In this document: positions 24,810-33,691 of the stretch, in pieces
How positions within the stretch are numbered: the stretch's first letter is position 1
How the letters are laid out: each line of letters begins with the position of its first letter
Assembly (NCBI GenBank): GCA_017504585.1
Contig: JAFVQX010000200.1
Span: 1 to 40,159 of the forward strand
From: Lentisphaeria bacterium
GTDB lineage: Bacteria > Verrucomicrobiota > Lentisphaeria > Victivallales > Victivallaceae
DNA: 40,159 bases
Direction: 5' to 3'
The notes under the pieces: model-generated
Told to the model about the DNA's origin: nothing
Seen by the model: only the letters and a program-made list of their open reading frames with translations
Databases searched by the model: none
Made by a program: the position numbers and the translations under genes

Positions 24810-27650
24810 CTATTTGATCTCGCAAATAAATGCGTCGAACTCCGGAGAACTGCAATATTCGTCGTTATAGAGAGCCATGAAACTCCGGTTGAGAGATACT
24901 GTTTCGTGAAGTTTGGCCGGCGGGAGAGTTTTTGGACCGGCAGCGCCGTTTGCCCACTCCCATTTGCCGTTTTTCCGGTAGCAATTCAAGGCTATACGCA
25001 TGTTGCGGAATTTTTTCATACTGTTTTTCAGCGAATTAAGTTCTGCCTGGCTGGCAAACACTGCAAGCTCTCCGCCCAGCAAAGCACAAAGACGGCGTGC
25101 AGTATACCAATCAACCGGGGCCTGCAAGAGATAAAATTTGCGGCTGTTGAGGGAAAAACTTTTCAGGATCAAATCAGATTTTTTATTTGCCAAATCAAGT
25201 TTGTGCCGACGGTTTTCCGGGTATTTGAGCAGTATAAGCGGCACTGTTTCATGCTGCAAAGTTTTGCGCCAGAACCCGTGATCCCACACCATGGAGTTGT
25301 TGGAGGCATTGGCTCCATGGATATCGCTCAACCACTCGCCGGATCTTACCTTTTGGCCATTGCTCCACAGCCATTGACCATTCCGGTAGCGGGCGCTGGT
25401 CAGCACCGGCAATTCATGCAGGCGCCAGTTGCTTTGCAGGAGTTTATTGCGTAATTTGTTATTTTGCAGCATTACCGGATCTGTTTCAAGAAGTTTTTTC
25501 CAGGCTTCTGCCGATCTATATGTCCAGCGGCAATATGGTGTGCCAAGCAGTTCATAAATATCACCGGCTTGTCTGAATGTAAAAGCCTGTCCGGTAAACC
25601 AGCAGCGTTCAAAGTATTCCATGGTACCGGGCGCAAGCACGACCCGGAAGCCGCTCCACTTGTTTTCCAGCATGTCCAGATCGAGCTTTTTCTGCAACTC
25701 CTGACTCAAACGCCGGTCGCGGAAACTTGCCCCCATATTGTAAACCACCGGCCGTTTGCCCGCTTCTACCGGTTGGGCAACTACGCTTTCGGCAGCGTTG
25801 CCCAGCAAGTCGTAAATACCCAATTCGCCGCTGTCGAGCTGGCGAACCGGGTGCAGCTGATAATCGGAGTTTCCGCCGAACCACGCAACTTTATGGATTA
25901 TGCGGTTTTCGTAAAGAAAGTTTGCCGCGCTTGACCAGCCGCCCCGCAATATATAGCTCCACTCATCCAGATATGGCAGTCGGAATATGTAATTATCCGG
26001 CAAAAATCCCCGTTCCCTGGCATGGAGAGTCAACTGGCGGCAGAAGTCAAGCCGGTCGTTCCAGGTAAGATTGGTTACCGGAAGTTGCGGAGATGAGAGT
26101 TTCAAATTGCTTTTGGGGAGTATTTGTGCAAAAAGTTCGTTGGTAACTTCGGTATCTGCCACCCAGAAATCCCGGATCGGCTTACCGTCTTCGCTGCTGC
26201 TTTGCGGCATATATACCAGCTTCAGATCCGGTATTTCCGGGTGCTGCCAGTTGCTTCCGGGCAGGGGACCGGCCCATTTTGCTGCCGCCTTTTCCGAAAG
26301 CTTGGCAATAGTTTCATTCAAAAGCTGTGCCGCGTAATCCAACTGATACGCGGTCAACGGTGTTGCACGAAAGGTCGTGTATGCTGTAAGCATTTCAAAA
26401 AGTTTATTCCGGTCGTCCGGCAGTTTATCGGCTGGATAAGTTTCCTGCAAACTGCGGAATTCTTCCACACTCCAGCGTTTTAATATGGCATCGGCAAGCC
26501 GGCAATAACGCTCGGTGGCATCCCAATCGCCTTCGGCGCGGGCGTCGGATGCCAGTTCGGCAATGGTCTGCAACTGCCATGCCCGGGCACTGTTGCCGCT
26601 TTGTCCGGCAAGTTTCTGCAAATGTATCTGACGGTCGTTCAGCAGCTCGATGGTTCGGAAAATAAAGCTTATTTTATCTTGTCTGGCATTGTGGTAAGCC
26701 CGTTTCTGATTCATGGCCAGAAACAAGCTCAAAGTCATTGCTGCGATTGCCAGTGTTACCGAAAACCAGCTCAAGCGCCATGCCACCGGGTGCATTTTGC
26801 GGTAACTGCGCAAATCTTCCATTGCTTCATCCACAAAAGTCGTTTCTCTGATGACCGATGGCAATGCCGCCCGGAATGACGTTGGCGAGTAAAAGCGTTG
26901 ACGCGGATCAGGAGAACAAGCTTTCAGCAAAACATTTTTGAATTGCCGCCATGCCCGCAAGGGCACCGAAATCGGTACTTCCGGAAAATTCTCCGGCAGC
27001 AATCCGGTCAATGCACAATACAATACTTTGCCCAGCGAATAGAGGTCATGACCATAACCCACCGGATCTCCGTCGGCGATCTCCGGCGGCAGGTATTCCA
27101 GCGTGCCGACAACTTTGGAGCGTACCCCGGTATTGGAGATCAATCCGATATCGCTTAATTTGGGTTGCCCATTGATGAAAACAATATTCGCCGGTTTTAT
27201 ATCCCGGTGTGCCAGATCGTGCTCCGAAAGGTGTTCCAAAGCGTCAAGCAGATTGTGAGCAAGCTCCAGGACTTTTTCCGGCTCCAGTCTGCCGCCCCGT
27301 TCCAAGCGGTGGGCGAGGGTGTCGGCTACATACTCTTCGGAATCGCCGTGGAGCATGTTGTCGGCGGCTTCCATGGTATAATAGAAGAAATTATCTGTTT
27401 CGCCCACATGCAGCACTTCGATCAGGGATTTGTGATCTTCCACCGCCTGCCGGTAATGCCGCAAGCCGATGAGTTCCATGCGCCAGACTTCGCTGCCGTA
27501 GGATATGGGGATGAGTTTAAGCGCCACGACTTTATGAGTTATATCTTCTGCCAGGTAAACTTCGCCGTAAGCACCGCTGCCGCAGAAATTCAATATGGTA
27601 TAGTCGGCAAAAACTTCATCCGTTTGCAAAAAATGTGTATTGCCTGACAT
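24810..27650 (-). CDS. Membrane Ser/Thr protein kinase fused to SUMF1-like and C-type-lectin-like domains
   Basis: Encodes 946 residues. The kinase domain (about 15-265) keeps the catalytic K45 (VALK), E59, HRDIKPAN (D150) and D167, in DIG rather than DFG, so it is probably active. A single TM segment follows (about 293-313), then a helical linker to about 455. Residues 465-675 resemble the formylglycine-generating-enzyme/SUMF1 fold (TEVTNELF, FRLPYLDEW, GIYDLLGNAAES, GFRVV) but lack the catalytic cysteines, so it is likely a binding module. Two C-type-lectin-like parts follow: a degenerate one (about 690-811, NGQWLWSNG) and a better one (838-946, with C855, NGKWEWANG and C943 in the closing FICE). 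The topology implies outside sensing and inside phosphorylation. AGGA lies 8 bases before the ATG. Confidence 0.8.
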   Translation of the reverse strand: MSGNTHFLQTDEVFADYTILNFCGSGAYGEVYLAEDITHKVVALKLIPISYGSEVWRMELIGLRHYRQAVEDHKSLIEVLHVGETDNFFYYTMEAADNMLHGDSEEYVADTLAHRLERGGRLEPEKVLELAHNLLDALEHLSEHDLAHRDIKPANIVFINGQPKLSDIGLISNTGVRSKVVGTLEYLPPEIADGDPVGYGHDLYSLGKVLYCALTGLLPENFPEVPISVPLRAWRQFKNVLLKACSPDPRQRFYSPTSFRAALPSVIRETTFVDEAMEDLRSYRKMHPVAWRLSWFSVTLAIAAMTLSLFLAMNQKRAYHNARQDKISFIFRTIELLNDRQIHLQKLAGQSGNSARAWQLQTIAELASDARAEGDWDATERYCRLADAILKRWSVEEFRSLQETYPADKLPDDRNKLFEMLTAYTTFRATPLTAYQLDYAAQLLNETIAKLSEKAAAKWAGPLPGSNWQHPEIPDLKLVYMPQSSSEDGKPIRDFWVADTEVTNELFAQILPKSNLKLSSPQLPVTNLTWNDRLDFCRQLTLHARERGFLPDNYIFRLPYLDEWSYILRGGWSSAANFLYENRIIHKVAWFGGNSDYQLHPVRQLDSGELGIYDLLGNAAESVVAQPVEAGKRPVVYNMGASFRDRRLSQELQKKLDLDMLENKWSGFRVVLAPGTMEYFERCWFTGQAFTFRQAGDIYELLGTPYCRWTYRSAEAWKKLLETDPVMLQNNKLRNKLLQSNWRLHELPVLTSARYRNGQWLWSNGQKVRSGEWLSDIHGANASNNSMVWDHGFWRKTLQHETVPLILLKYPENRRHKLDLANKKSDLILKSFSLNSRKFYLLQAPVDWYTARRLCALLGGELAVFASQAELNSLKNSMKKFRNMRIALNCYRKNGKWEWANGAAGPKTLPPAKLHETVSLNRSFMALYNDEYCSSPEFDAFICEIK

Positions 27651-27844
27651 AACCTTAAATCCTGATAAAATTTTTTGTTTTGCGCAACTATTGCCGGAAT
27701 ATCAGCTTTATCAAATAAAACAGCACATCAAAAGCTATGGTTGCTTATACTTGCTCTACACTTACTAAATTTACTGAAAAATACTTATTTTTCAAGTCCA
27801 ATTCAGAAAAAATCCTGAAAAAAGTAAAAAACTATACCTTGCAG
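27651..27844. other. Intergenic region upstream of the kinase gene
   Basis: About 190 bp of AT-rich leader. It holds a candidate minus-strand promoter, TTGAAA (27790-27795), 16 bp, TAAATT (27768-27773), giving an approximately 110-nt leader. No ORF or RNA gene was recognised. Confidence 0.4.
27768..27795 (-). promoter_or_regulatory. Predicted promoter of the kinase gene
   Basis: On the minus strand TTGAAA, 16 bp, TAAATT. The hexamers and spacing are identical to those before the exoribonuclease and papain-like peptidase genes. Confidence 0.45.
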
Positions 27845-27881
27845 CATAAAAAAAGACGTGGCTCTTTTGAACCACGTCTTT
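27845..27881 (-). terminator. Terminator of the PFOR gene
   Basis: Perfect 10-bp stem AAAGACGTGG/CCACGTCTTT (27852-27861 and 27872-27881), followed on the minus strand by seven T residues. It lies about 20 bp after the PFOR stop. Confidence 0.92.
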
Positions 27882-27901
27882 TGTATTATTGGCAATGAAA
27901 A

Positions 27902-30900
27902 TTATTTCATTACTTCGCCGAGCTTCTTGAAGAAGTCCATACGACGCTTGCAGTCCGCTTCTGCCTTGGCGAAGAGTTCTTCGGCGTTGGCAGGATTGGT
28001 CTTGGTCAAGCTGGCGTAACGGCGTTCGCCGCGGATGAAGTCCTGGAAGCTGCCGGTAGCTTCTTTGGTTTCCCACTTGAACGGAGCTTCGGCGTTGGCC
28101 GGATTGTAGCGGTAGAGCGGCCAGTAACCGGCATCCACAGCCTTTTTAGCTTCGTTCTGGCTCATGCGCATATCGCCCTTGATACCGTGGGCAATACAGG
28201 GAGCGTAAGCCAGGATGATGGAAGGACCATTGTAAGCTTCAGCTTCTTTGATCGCGGTCAAAGCCTGCTGGCGGTTGGCACCCATACAGATGCTTGCCAC
28301 ATAGACATTGCCGTAGCTCATGCACATGAAGCCCAGATTCTTCTTGGTCTGTTCCATACCGGCGTTGGCAAAGAGAGCCACAGCACCGATGGGGGTGGAC
28401 TTGGAGGCCTGACCGCCGGTGTTGGAGTACACTTCGGTATCCAGTACCAGAATGTTCACATTGCGCTTCTGGGCCACAACGTGGTCCAAACCGCCGTAAC
28501 CGATATCGTATGCCCAGCCGTCACCGCCGAAGATCCACAAGCTCTTGTCCACGAAGTAGTCGGCAAGTTCTGCGATCTTGGTAAGGATGGCTTTGCCTTC
28601 CGGGCAGGCAGCGGATTCAATAGCTGCGGGCAATGCGGCTTTGATGGCATCCTGATTGGCGATAGCTTCGGCATCGGTGCTGTTCCAAAGTTCGATACCC
28701 TTGGTGAGCAGCGCTTTGATTTCGCACTTGCAATCGCCGGCTTTTTCCAACAGAGCTTCCACATTGTTGCGGAGCTGGGCGCGGTTGGTATCAATAGCCA
28801 TACGCATACCGTAGCCGTATTCAGCGTTGTCTTCAAACAAGCTGTTGGCCCATGCGGGACCGCGGCCGGCCTTGTCTTTGCAGTAGGGCAAGCTGGGGAA
28901 GCTGCCGCCGTAGATGGAGCTGCAACCGGTAGCATTGGCAACCACCATGCGGTTACCGAAGAGCTGGCTTACCAGTTTGACATAGGGGGTTTCGCCGCAA
29001 CCGGCGCAAGCACCGCTGAATTCAAAGTAGGGTTTCAGGAACTGGGAACCCTTGACGGTATCAGTGCTGACACCACCGGTGACATTGTCGGGCAGGGCTT
29101 CGAAGAATTTTTCGTTTTCGTTCTGACCGGCAGCGCGTTCGGCAGCCAGCGGGCTGAAGGAGAGAGCCTTTTCCTTGGCAGGACAGGTTTCAATACAGAC
29201 ACCGCAACCGGTACAGTCTTCCACATAGACCTGCATGCGATAGACCAGACCGGGTTCTTTCACGCCCTTGGGAGCGACGGTTTCAAAGGTCGCGGGCTTG
29301 CCGGCCAGATCGCTTTCTTTGACCAGCTTGGCACGGATGGCAGCGTGGGGGCAAGCCATAACGCACTGGTTGCACTGGATACACTTGGCAGAATCCCATT
29401 TCGGTACGCTGGGAGCAATACCGCGTTTTTCCAAAGCACTGGTACCGGTGGGCATGGAGCCGTCGAAGCTCATGGCGGAAACCGGGATGCTGTCGCCCTG
29501 CAAGTGCAGGATCGGCTTCATCAGTTTGGTGGCAAAATCACCGGCATCGTCGGCGATCAGTTTGGGTGCTACATAGCTTTCGGTAATAGCAGCAGGAATG
29601 GCGATTTCAGCCAGACCTTCCAAAGCCATATCCACGCACTTGATGTTCTGGGCAACGATTTCGTCGCCCTTCTTCTTGAATTTCTTTTCGATCGCCTTCT
29701 TGATGTGACCAATGGCTTCTTCGGCCGGAATGATGGCGGCAAGTTTGAAGAAGCAGGTCTGCATGATGGTCGATACATACTTGGCACTGCCGACTTCCAA
29801 AGCAGTCTTGAGTGCGTCGATGGCATAGACCTTGATCTTCTTGGCGATGATCACTTCCTGCATTTCTTTGGTGAAGGAGGCGAAAACTTCATCAGCTTTC
29901 TTGGAAGTATTGATCAGGAAGGTACCATTTTCTTTGATACCCGCAAGCATGTCATAACGGCCCACATAGGCTTCGTTGTGGCAAGCTACAAAGTCGGGAG
30001 CGGTGATGAGATAAGGAGATTTGATTTCCACATCGCCGAAACGCAGGTGCGAAACGGTCACGCCGCCGGACTTCTTGCTGTCGTAGGAGAAATAAGCCTG
30101 AACGTATTTGTCGGTGTTGTCGCCGATGATCTTGATGGAGTTCTTGTTGCTGCCGACGGTACCGTCGCCGCCCAGACCCCAGAACATGCAAGCGGTGGAA
30201 CCGGCAGGTTCAGTGACCAGCTGTTCATCGATGGCAAGGGAGAGATTGCTCTTGTCGTCGTTGATACCCACTGTGAAGTTGTGGGTGCATTTGCCGGCCA
30301 GGTGCTTGTAGATGGCGTTGACCATGCTGGGAGTGAACTCTTTGCTGGCCAGACCGTAACGACCGCCGATGATCTTGATGCCGGTGGTGGCCAAAGCCGC
30401 CTGAACATCCAGGAACAACGGTTCGCCAAGGCAGCCGGGCTCTTTGCAGCGGTCGATGACAGCAATGCGTTTGACACTCTTGGGCAGAGCGTTGACCAGA
30501 GCTGCGGCGTCGAAGGGACGATACAGACGCACTTTCACCAGACCCAGCTTGCTGCCGCGGGCGTTCAGGTAGTTGATGGTTTCTTCAATAGTTTCGCAAG
30601 CGGAACCCATGGCAACGATCACATCTTCGGCATCTTCGGCACCGACGTAATCGAACAGGTGGTAGCTGCGGCCGGTGGCCTTGGCAACAACATCCATGTA
30701 TTTCTGGACGATGGCGGGCAATGCGGCATATTCGTTGTTGGTGGTTTCACGACCCTGGAAGTAGACGTCAGGGTTCTGGGCAGCCATTTTGGCGTAGGGA
30801 GCTTCCGGACGCAGAGCGCGGTTGCGGAAGCGTTCCACAAACTTCATATCCAGCATGGACTTCATATCAGCATAGTCCAACAGCTCGATCTTCTGGATTT

Positions 30901-31435
30901 CGTGAGAAGTACGGAAACCGTCGAAGAAAGCCAGGAACGGTACTTCGCTTTCCAGCGTGGCCAAGTGGGCAACGATGGCAAGGTCGTGGGTTTCCTGGAT
31001 AGAAGCAGCACTGGTCATGGCATAACCGGTGGAACGGCAGCTCATAACGTCGGAGTGGTCGCCGAAGATCGACAAGGACTGCGCGGCGAGGGCACGGGCG
31101 GATACATGGAAGACGGTCGGGAGCATTTCACCGGCGATCTTATACATGTTGGGAACCATCAGCAGCAAACCCTGGCTGGCGGTAAAAGTAGTGGTCAACG
31201 CACCGGCACTCAAGCTGCCGTGGACCGCACCGGCTGCACCGGCTTCGGACTGCATTTCTGCGATTTCGACCACCTGGCCGAACATGTTCTTCAGACCCTG
31301 GCTTGCCCAGGTGTCGGCGTACTCACCCATCGTCGAGGACGGGGTGATCGGGTAGATCGCGGCTGCTTCGCTGAATGCGTAAGCTACATACGCTGCGGCG
31401 TAGTTACCGTCGATCGTCTGCATGACTTTACCCAT
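27902..31435 (-). CDS. nifJ: Pyruvate:ferredoxin (flavodoxin) oxidoreductase, single-chain
   Basis: Encodes 1177 residues from the ATG at 31435, preceded by GGAGG seven bases upstream; an open extension to 31576 lacks such a site and crosses the promoter. The domain order is that of homodimeric PFOR. The N-terminal pyrimidine-binding domain has YPITPSSTMGEYAD near residue 28. The gamma domain follows. A 2x[4Fe-4S] ferredoxin domain has cysteines in CxxCxxCxxxC at about 684-694 and about 740-750. The C-terminal TPP domain has GDGWAYDIGYGG near 968. It converts pyruvate and CoA to acetyl-CoA, CO2 and two reduced ferredoxins. It lies downstream of the hyd operon but has its own promoter and terminator. 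Pta-AckA and HydABC are the obvious partners. Confidence 0.96.
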   Translation of the reverse strand: MGKVMQTIDGNYAAAYVAYAFSEAAAIYPITPSSTMGEYADTWASQGLKNMFGQVVEIAEMQSEAGAAGAVHGSLSAGALTTTFTASQGLLLMVPNMYKIAGEMLPTVFHVSARALAAQSLSIFGDHSDVMSCRSTGYAMTSAASIQETHDLAIVAHLATLESEVPFLAFFDGFRTSHEIQKIELLDYADMKSMLDMKFVERFRNRALRPEAPYAKMAAQNPDVYFQGRETTNNEYAALPAIVQKYMDVVAKATGRSYHLFDYVGAEDAEDVIVAMGSACETIEETINYLNARGSKLGLVKVRLYRPFDAAALVNALPKSVKRIAVIDRCKEPGCLGEPLFLDVQAALATTGIKIIGGRYGLASKEFTPSMVNAIYKHLAGKCTHNFTVGINDDKSNLSLAIDEQLVTEPAGSTACMFWGLGGDGTVGSNKNSIKIIGDNTDKYVQAYFSYDSKKSGGVTVSHLRFGDVEIKSPYLITAPDFVACHNEAYVGRYDMLAGIKENGTFLINTSKKADEVFASFTKEMQEVIIAKKIKVYAIDALKTALEVGSAKYVSTIMQTCFFKLAAIIPAEEAIGHIKKAIEKKFKKKGDEIVAQNIKCVDMALEGLAEIAIPAAITESYVAPKLIADDAGDFATKLMKPILHLQGDSIPVSAMSFDGSMPTGTSALEKRGIAPSVPKWDSAKCIQCNQCVMACPHAAIRAKLVKESDLAGKPATFETVAPKGVKEPGLVYRMQVYVEDCTGCGVCIETCPAKEKALSFSPLAAERAAGQNENEKFFEALPDNVTGGVSTDTVKGSQFLKPYFEFSGACAGCGETPYVKLVSQLFGNRMVVANATGCSSIYGGSFPSLPYCKDKAGRGPAWANSLFEDNAEYGYGMRMAIDTNRAQLRNNVEALLEKAGDCKCEIKALLTKGIELWNSTDAEAIANQDAIKAALPAAIESAACPEGKAILTKIAELADYFVDKSLWIFGGDGWAYDIGYGGLDHVVAQKRNVNILVLDTEVYSNTGGQASKSTPIGAVALFANAGMEQTKKNLGFMCMSYGNVYVASICMGANRQQALTAIKEAEAYNGPSIILAYAPCIAHGIKGDMRMSQNEAKKAVDAGYWPLYRYNPANAEAPFKWETKEATGSFQDFIRGERRYASLTKTNPANAEELFAKAEADCKRRMDFFKKLGEVMK

Positions 31436-31536
31436 TGAAAACCTCCAATGTTTGTTTAATGGTTGAATGGTTGTAAAAAAACTTATCCGTACCGGAAAAT
31501 TCATGATCTCCCGGTAATACACGATTAAATTTATAT

Positions 31537-31564
31537 AATATACTCTATAAAACGATTTTTTCAA
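31537..31564 (-). promoter_or_regulatory. Predicted promoter of the PFOR gene
   Basis: On the minus strand TTGAAA (plus 31559-31564), 16 bp, TATATT (plus 31537-31542), giving a leader of about 100 nt. The leader contains a direct repeat AATGGTTG-AATGGTTG near 31459-31474. Confidence 0.55.
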
Positions 31565-31573
31565 CCATTTTGA

Positions 31574-31621
31574 CAATAAAAAATCGCTCCCGGACGACTT
31601 TTATATAAATCCGGGAGCGAT
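31574..31621 (-). terminator. Terminator of the rex-hydCBA operon
   Basis: Perfect 12-bp stem ATCGCTCCCGGA/TCCGGGAGCGAT (31583-31594 and 31610-31621), followed on the minus strand by TTTTT. It lies 30 bp after the hydA stop and just upstream of the PFOR promoter. Confidence 0.92.
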
Positions 31622-31651
31622 AAAAACGTTTTTGATCAAAGATAACCGATT

Positions 31652-33673
31652 TTACAGCGCGGCAATACCTTCTTTGATCGCCTGTCCGAGAGTTTCAATG
31701 GAGTAATCTTCCATATCCAGCACCAGATCGCCGATGGTTATGCCGATGGTACCTTCTTTTTGAGGTCTGGAGCTGAAAGTCGCATCAATATCTACTTTCT
31801 CTGCCAAGCCATTCTGCTTGACAAATCCCACCAGCCCCACCAGCAGTTCCTGACCGTTGCAATCCTGCTGCTGGGTGCAGATCGTTACGCAGATGGGCAA
31901 CTTCTTTTCGGCGCTGCCGCAGAGTACGTTCTGCCGGGCGTCGAAGATCTGACCCCGGTTCTGATAACGGGTGTGCAAAGCTTCGTGGGCTTCGTGGCTG
32001 CCGGGTTTGCCGCCGTAATTTTCTTCGTAGCACTGGGCAACCAGGAAGTTATCCTGCGATTTCTGCAAGCGGCGGGTCTTATCTGCCGAGTAAAGCCCGG
32101 AGGCACGCTGCTGGCGGAAGCCCGGAGTGGTGTTGATGGGCTGACCGCCGCCGGCAATACAGCCGCCGGGGCAGGACATGACTTCCACAAACTGGTAATC
32201 TGCTTCGCCTGCTTTGATTTTTTCAATAAGTTTGCGGGCGGCAGAAAGAGTGTGTACCACTGCTACTTTTACTTCTTTGCCCGAAACGTTGTAAGTGGCT
32301 TCCCGCAGAGAGGCCATGCCGCGGACTTCTTTGAAATCCACCTTTTCCAGCGGTTTGCCTTCCAGTTTTTCTACTGCGTAACGCAAGGCGGCTTCCATCA
32401 CCCCGCCGGTGGCACCGAAGATCACCCCGCCGCCGGTGGAGAACCCCAGGGGCATGTCAAAAGATTCCTGGGGCAGCTGCATCATATTTATACCCATGGA
32501 TTTGATCATTTGAGCCAAGCCCACGGTGCTGACAACGTAGTCTACATCCGGACGGCCGTCGCGCTTGAATTTATCCAACTTGGCTTCAAACTTCTTGGCC
32601 ACGCAGGGCATGATGGATACGATCACCAGATTTTCCGGTTTGATCCCCAGTTTGGCGGGCAATGTCTGACGCGCCACGGCGCCGAAGATCTGCTGCGGAG
32701 AACGGGTGCTGGAGAGATTCGGCAGCAGTTCCGGGTAATAGATTTCGGCAAATTTCACCCATGCCGGGCAGCAGCTGGTGAACATGGGCAGCTTGCCGCC
32801 GTTCTGGATGCGTTCCAGAAGTTCGGTGGCTTCTTCAAAAATGGTCATATCTGCCGAGAAGCAGGTGTCGTACACATAATCAAAGCCCATCAATTTCAAG
32901 GCGGAGATCATCTGACCTTCCACATTTTCGCCAATTTTGCAGCCGAAGTATTCACCCAAAGCCACCCGCACTGCCGGTGCGATTTGAGCGATCACCACCT
33001 TCTCGGGATCGTTCAATGCTGCCCAGACTTTATCGTAATCGGGTTTGGGTACAATGGCACCGGTGGGGCAGACTGCCGCACACTGACCGCAGTTTACACA
33101 TTCCACTTCGTTAAGGTTTTTGTCAAAAGCCGGAGCAACTCTGGCTTTGGCACCGCGGAAGGCAAAGTCGATGGCGCCGACGCTCTGGACTTCGGAGCAG
33201 ACCCGCACGCAGTCGCCGCAAAGTACGCACTTGTTGGGGTCACGCACGATGGAGTCGCTGGAGTCGTCGATGGGCAGAGTTTTTTCGGTCTGCTTGTAAC
33301 GGATCTCGCTGACACCCAACCGGCGGGCAATATCCTGCAAATTGCAGTTGTTGCTGCGGGCACAGCTGGGGCATTCGCGCTTGTGGTTGGCAAGCAGCAG
33401 CTCGATATTGATCTTACGCATGTTCCGCAGCTGGGCGGTTTCGGTTTTGATGACCATACCGGCGCGGGGGGCGGTGGAACAGGCGGCAGTCACGCCGCGG
33501 CCCACGACTTCCACCAGACAAAGACGGCATGCCCCGTAGATGGAGAGTTCCGAGTGATAGCAGAAAGTGGGCAGATCGATACCCGCTTTGCGAATGACTT
33601 CAAGCAAGTTGCGTTCGCCTTCGATGGCAACTTCTATATTATTTATTGTAATAGTATTGGGTTTGGTTTCCAT
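31652..33673 (-). CDS. hydA: [FeFe] hydrogenase catalytic subunit of a trimeric electron-bifurcating type complex
   Basis: Encodes 673 residues. N-terminal clusters: [2Fe-2S] at C38/C49/C52/C65, the His-ligated [4Fe-4S] at H97/C101/C104/C110, and two [4Fe-4S] sets at C149-C159 and C192-C202. The H-cluster motifs are intact: L1 FTSCCPAW (C301 proton relay, C302 ligand), L2 MPCVAKKFE (C357) and L3 EVMSCPGGCIAGGG (C501, C505). The small-subunit region ends around residue 585. The last 80 residues resemble a thioredoxin-like [2Fe-2S] domain seen in some HydA proteins, but the second cysteine pair is gone. With HydB and HydC it should make H2 from NADH and reduced ferredoxin together. GGAG precedes the ATG, 18 bp after hydB. 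Confidence 0.95.
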   Translation of the reverse strand: METKPNTITINNIEVAIEGERNLLEVIRKAGIDLPTFCYHSELSIYGACRLCLVEVVGRGVTAACSTAPRAGMVIKTETAQLRNMRKINIELLLANHKRECPSCARSNNCNLQDIARRLGVSEIRYKQTEKTLPIDDSSDSIVRDPNKCVLCGDCVRVCSEVQSVGAIDFAFRGAKARVAPAFDKNLNEVECVNCGQCAAVCPTGAIVPKPDYDKVWAALNDPEKVVIAQIAPAVRVALGEYFGCKIGENVEGQMISALKLMGFDYVYDTCFSADMTIFEEATELLERIQNGGKLPMFTSCCPAWVKFAEIYYPELLPNLSSTRSPQQIFGAVARQTLPAKLGIKPENLVIVSIMPCVAKKFEAKLDKFKRDGRPDVDYVVSTVGLAQMIKSMGINMMQLPQESFDMPLGFSTGGGVIFGATGGVMEAALRYAVEKLEGKPLEKVDFKEVRGMASLREATYNVSGKEVKVAVVHTLSAARKLIEKIKAGEADYQFVEVMSCPGGCIAGGGQPINTTPGFRQQRASGLYSADKTRRLQKSQDNFLVAQCYEENYGGKPGSHEAHEALHTRYQNRGQIFDARQNVLCGSAEKKLPICVTICTQQQDCNGQELLVGLVGFVKQNGLAEKVDIDATFSSRPQKEGTIGITIGDLVLDMEDYSIETLGQAIKEGIAAL

Positions 33674-33691
33674 TTATATATTCTCCGTAAA

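Noticed and set aside
24810..27650. Diversity-generating retroelement target
   Set aside because: C-type-lectin-like modules raised the idea, but no reverse transcriptase, accessory gene or template repeat is present in the window.
28187..31438. A 1083-codon open frame on the plus strand opposite PFOR
   Set aside because: It is a shadow of the PFOR gene. The real protein has all PFOR motifs, while the antisense frame has low-complexity Gly/Phe/His-rich sequence, no recognisable domain and no ribosome binding site. It stays open because the coding strand rarely uses codons whose complement is a stop.
31436..31576. N-terminal extension of PFOR
   Set aside because: The extension passes through the predicted promoter and leader, while the internal ATG at 31435 has a strong GGAGG site and begins where PFOR proteins normally start.
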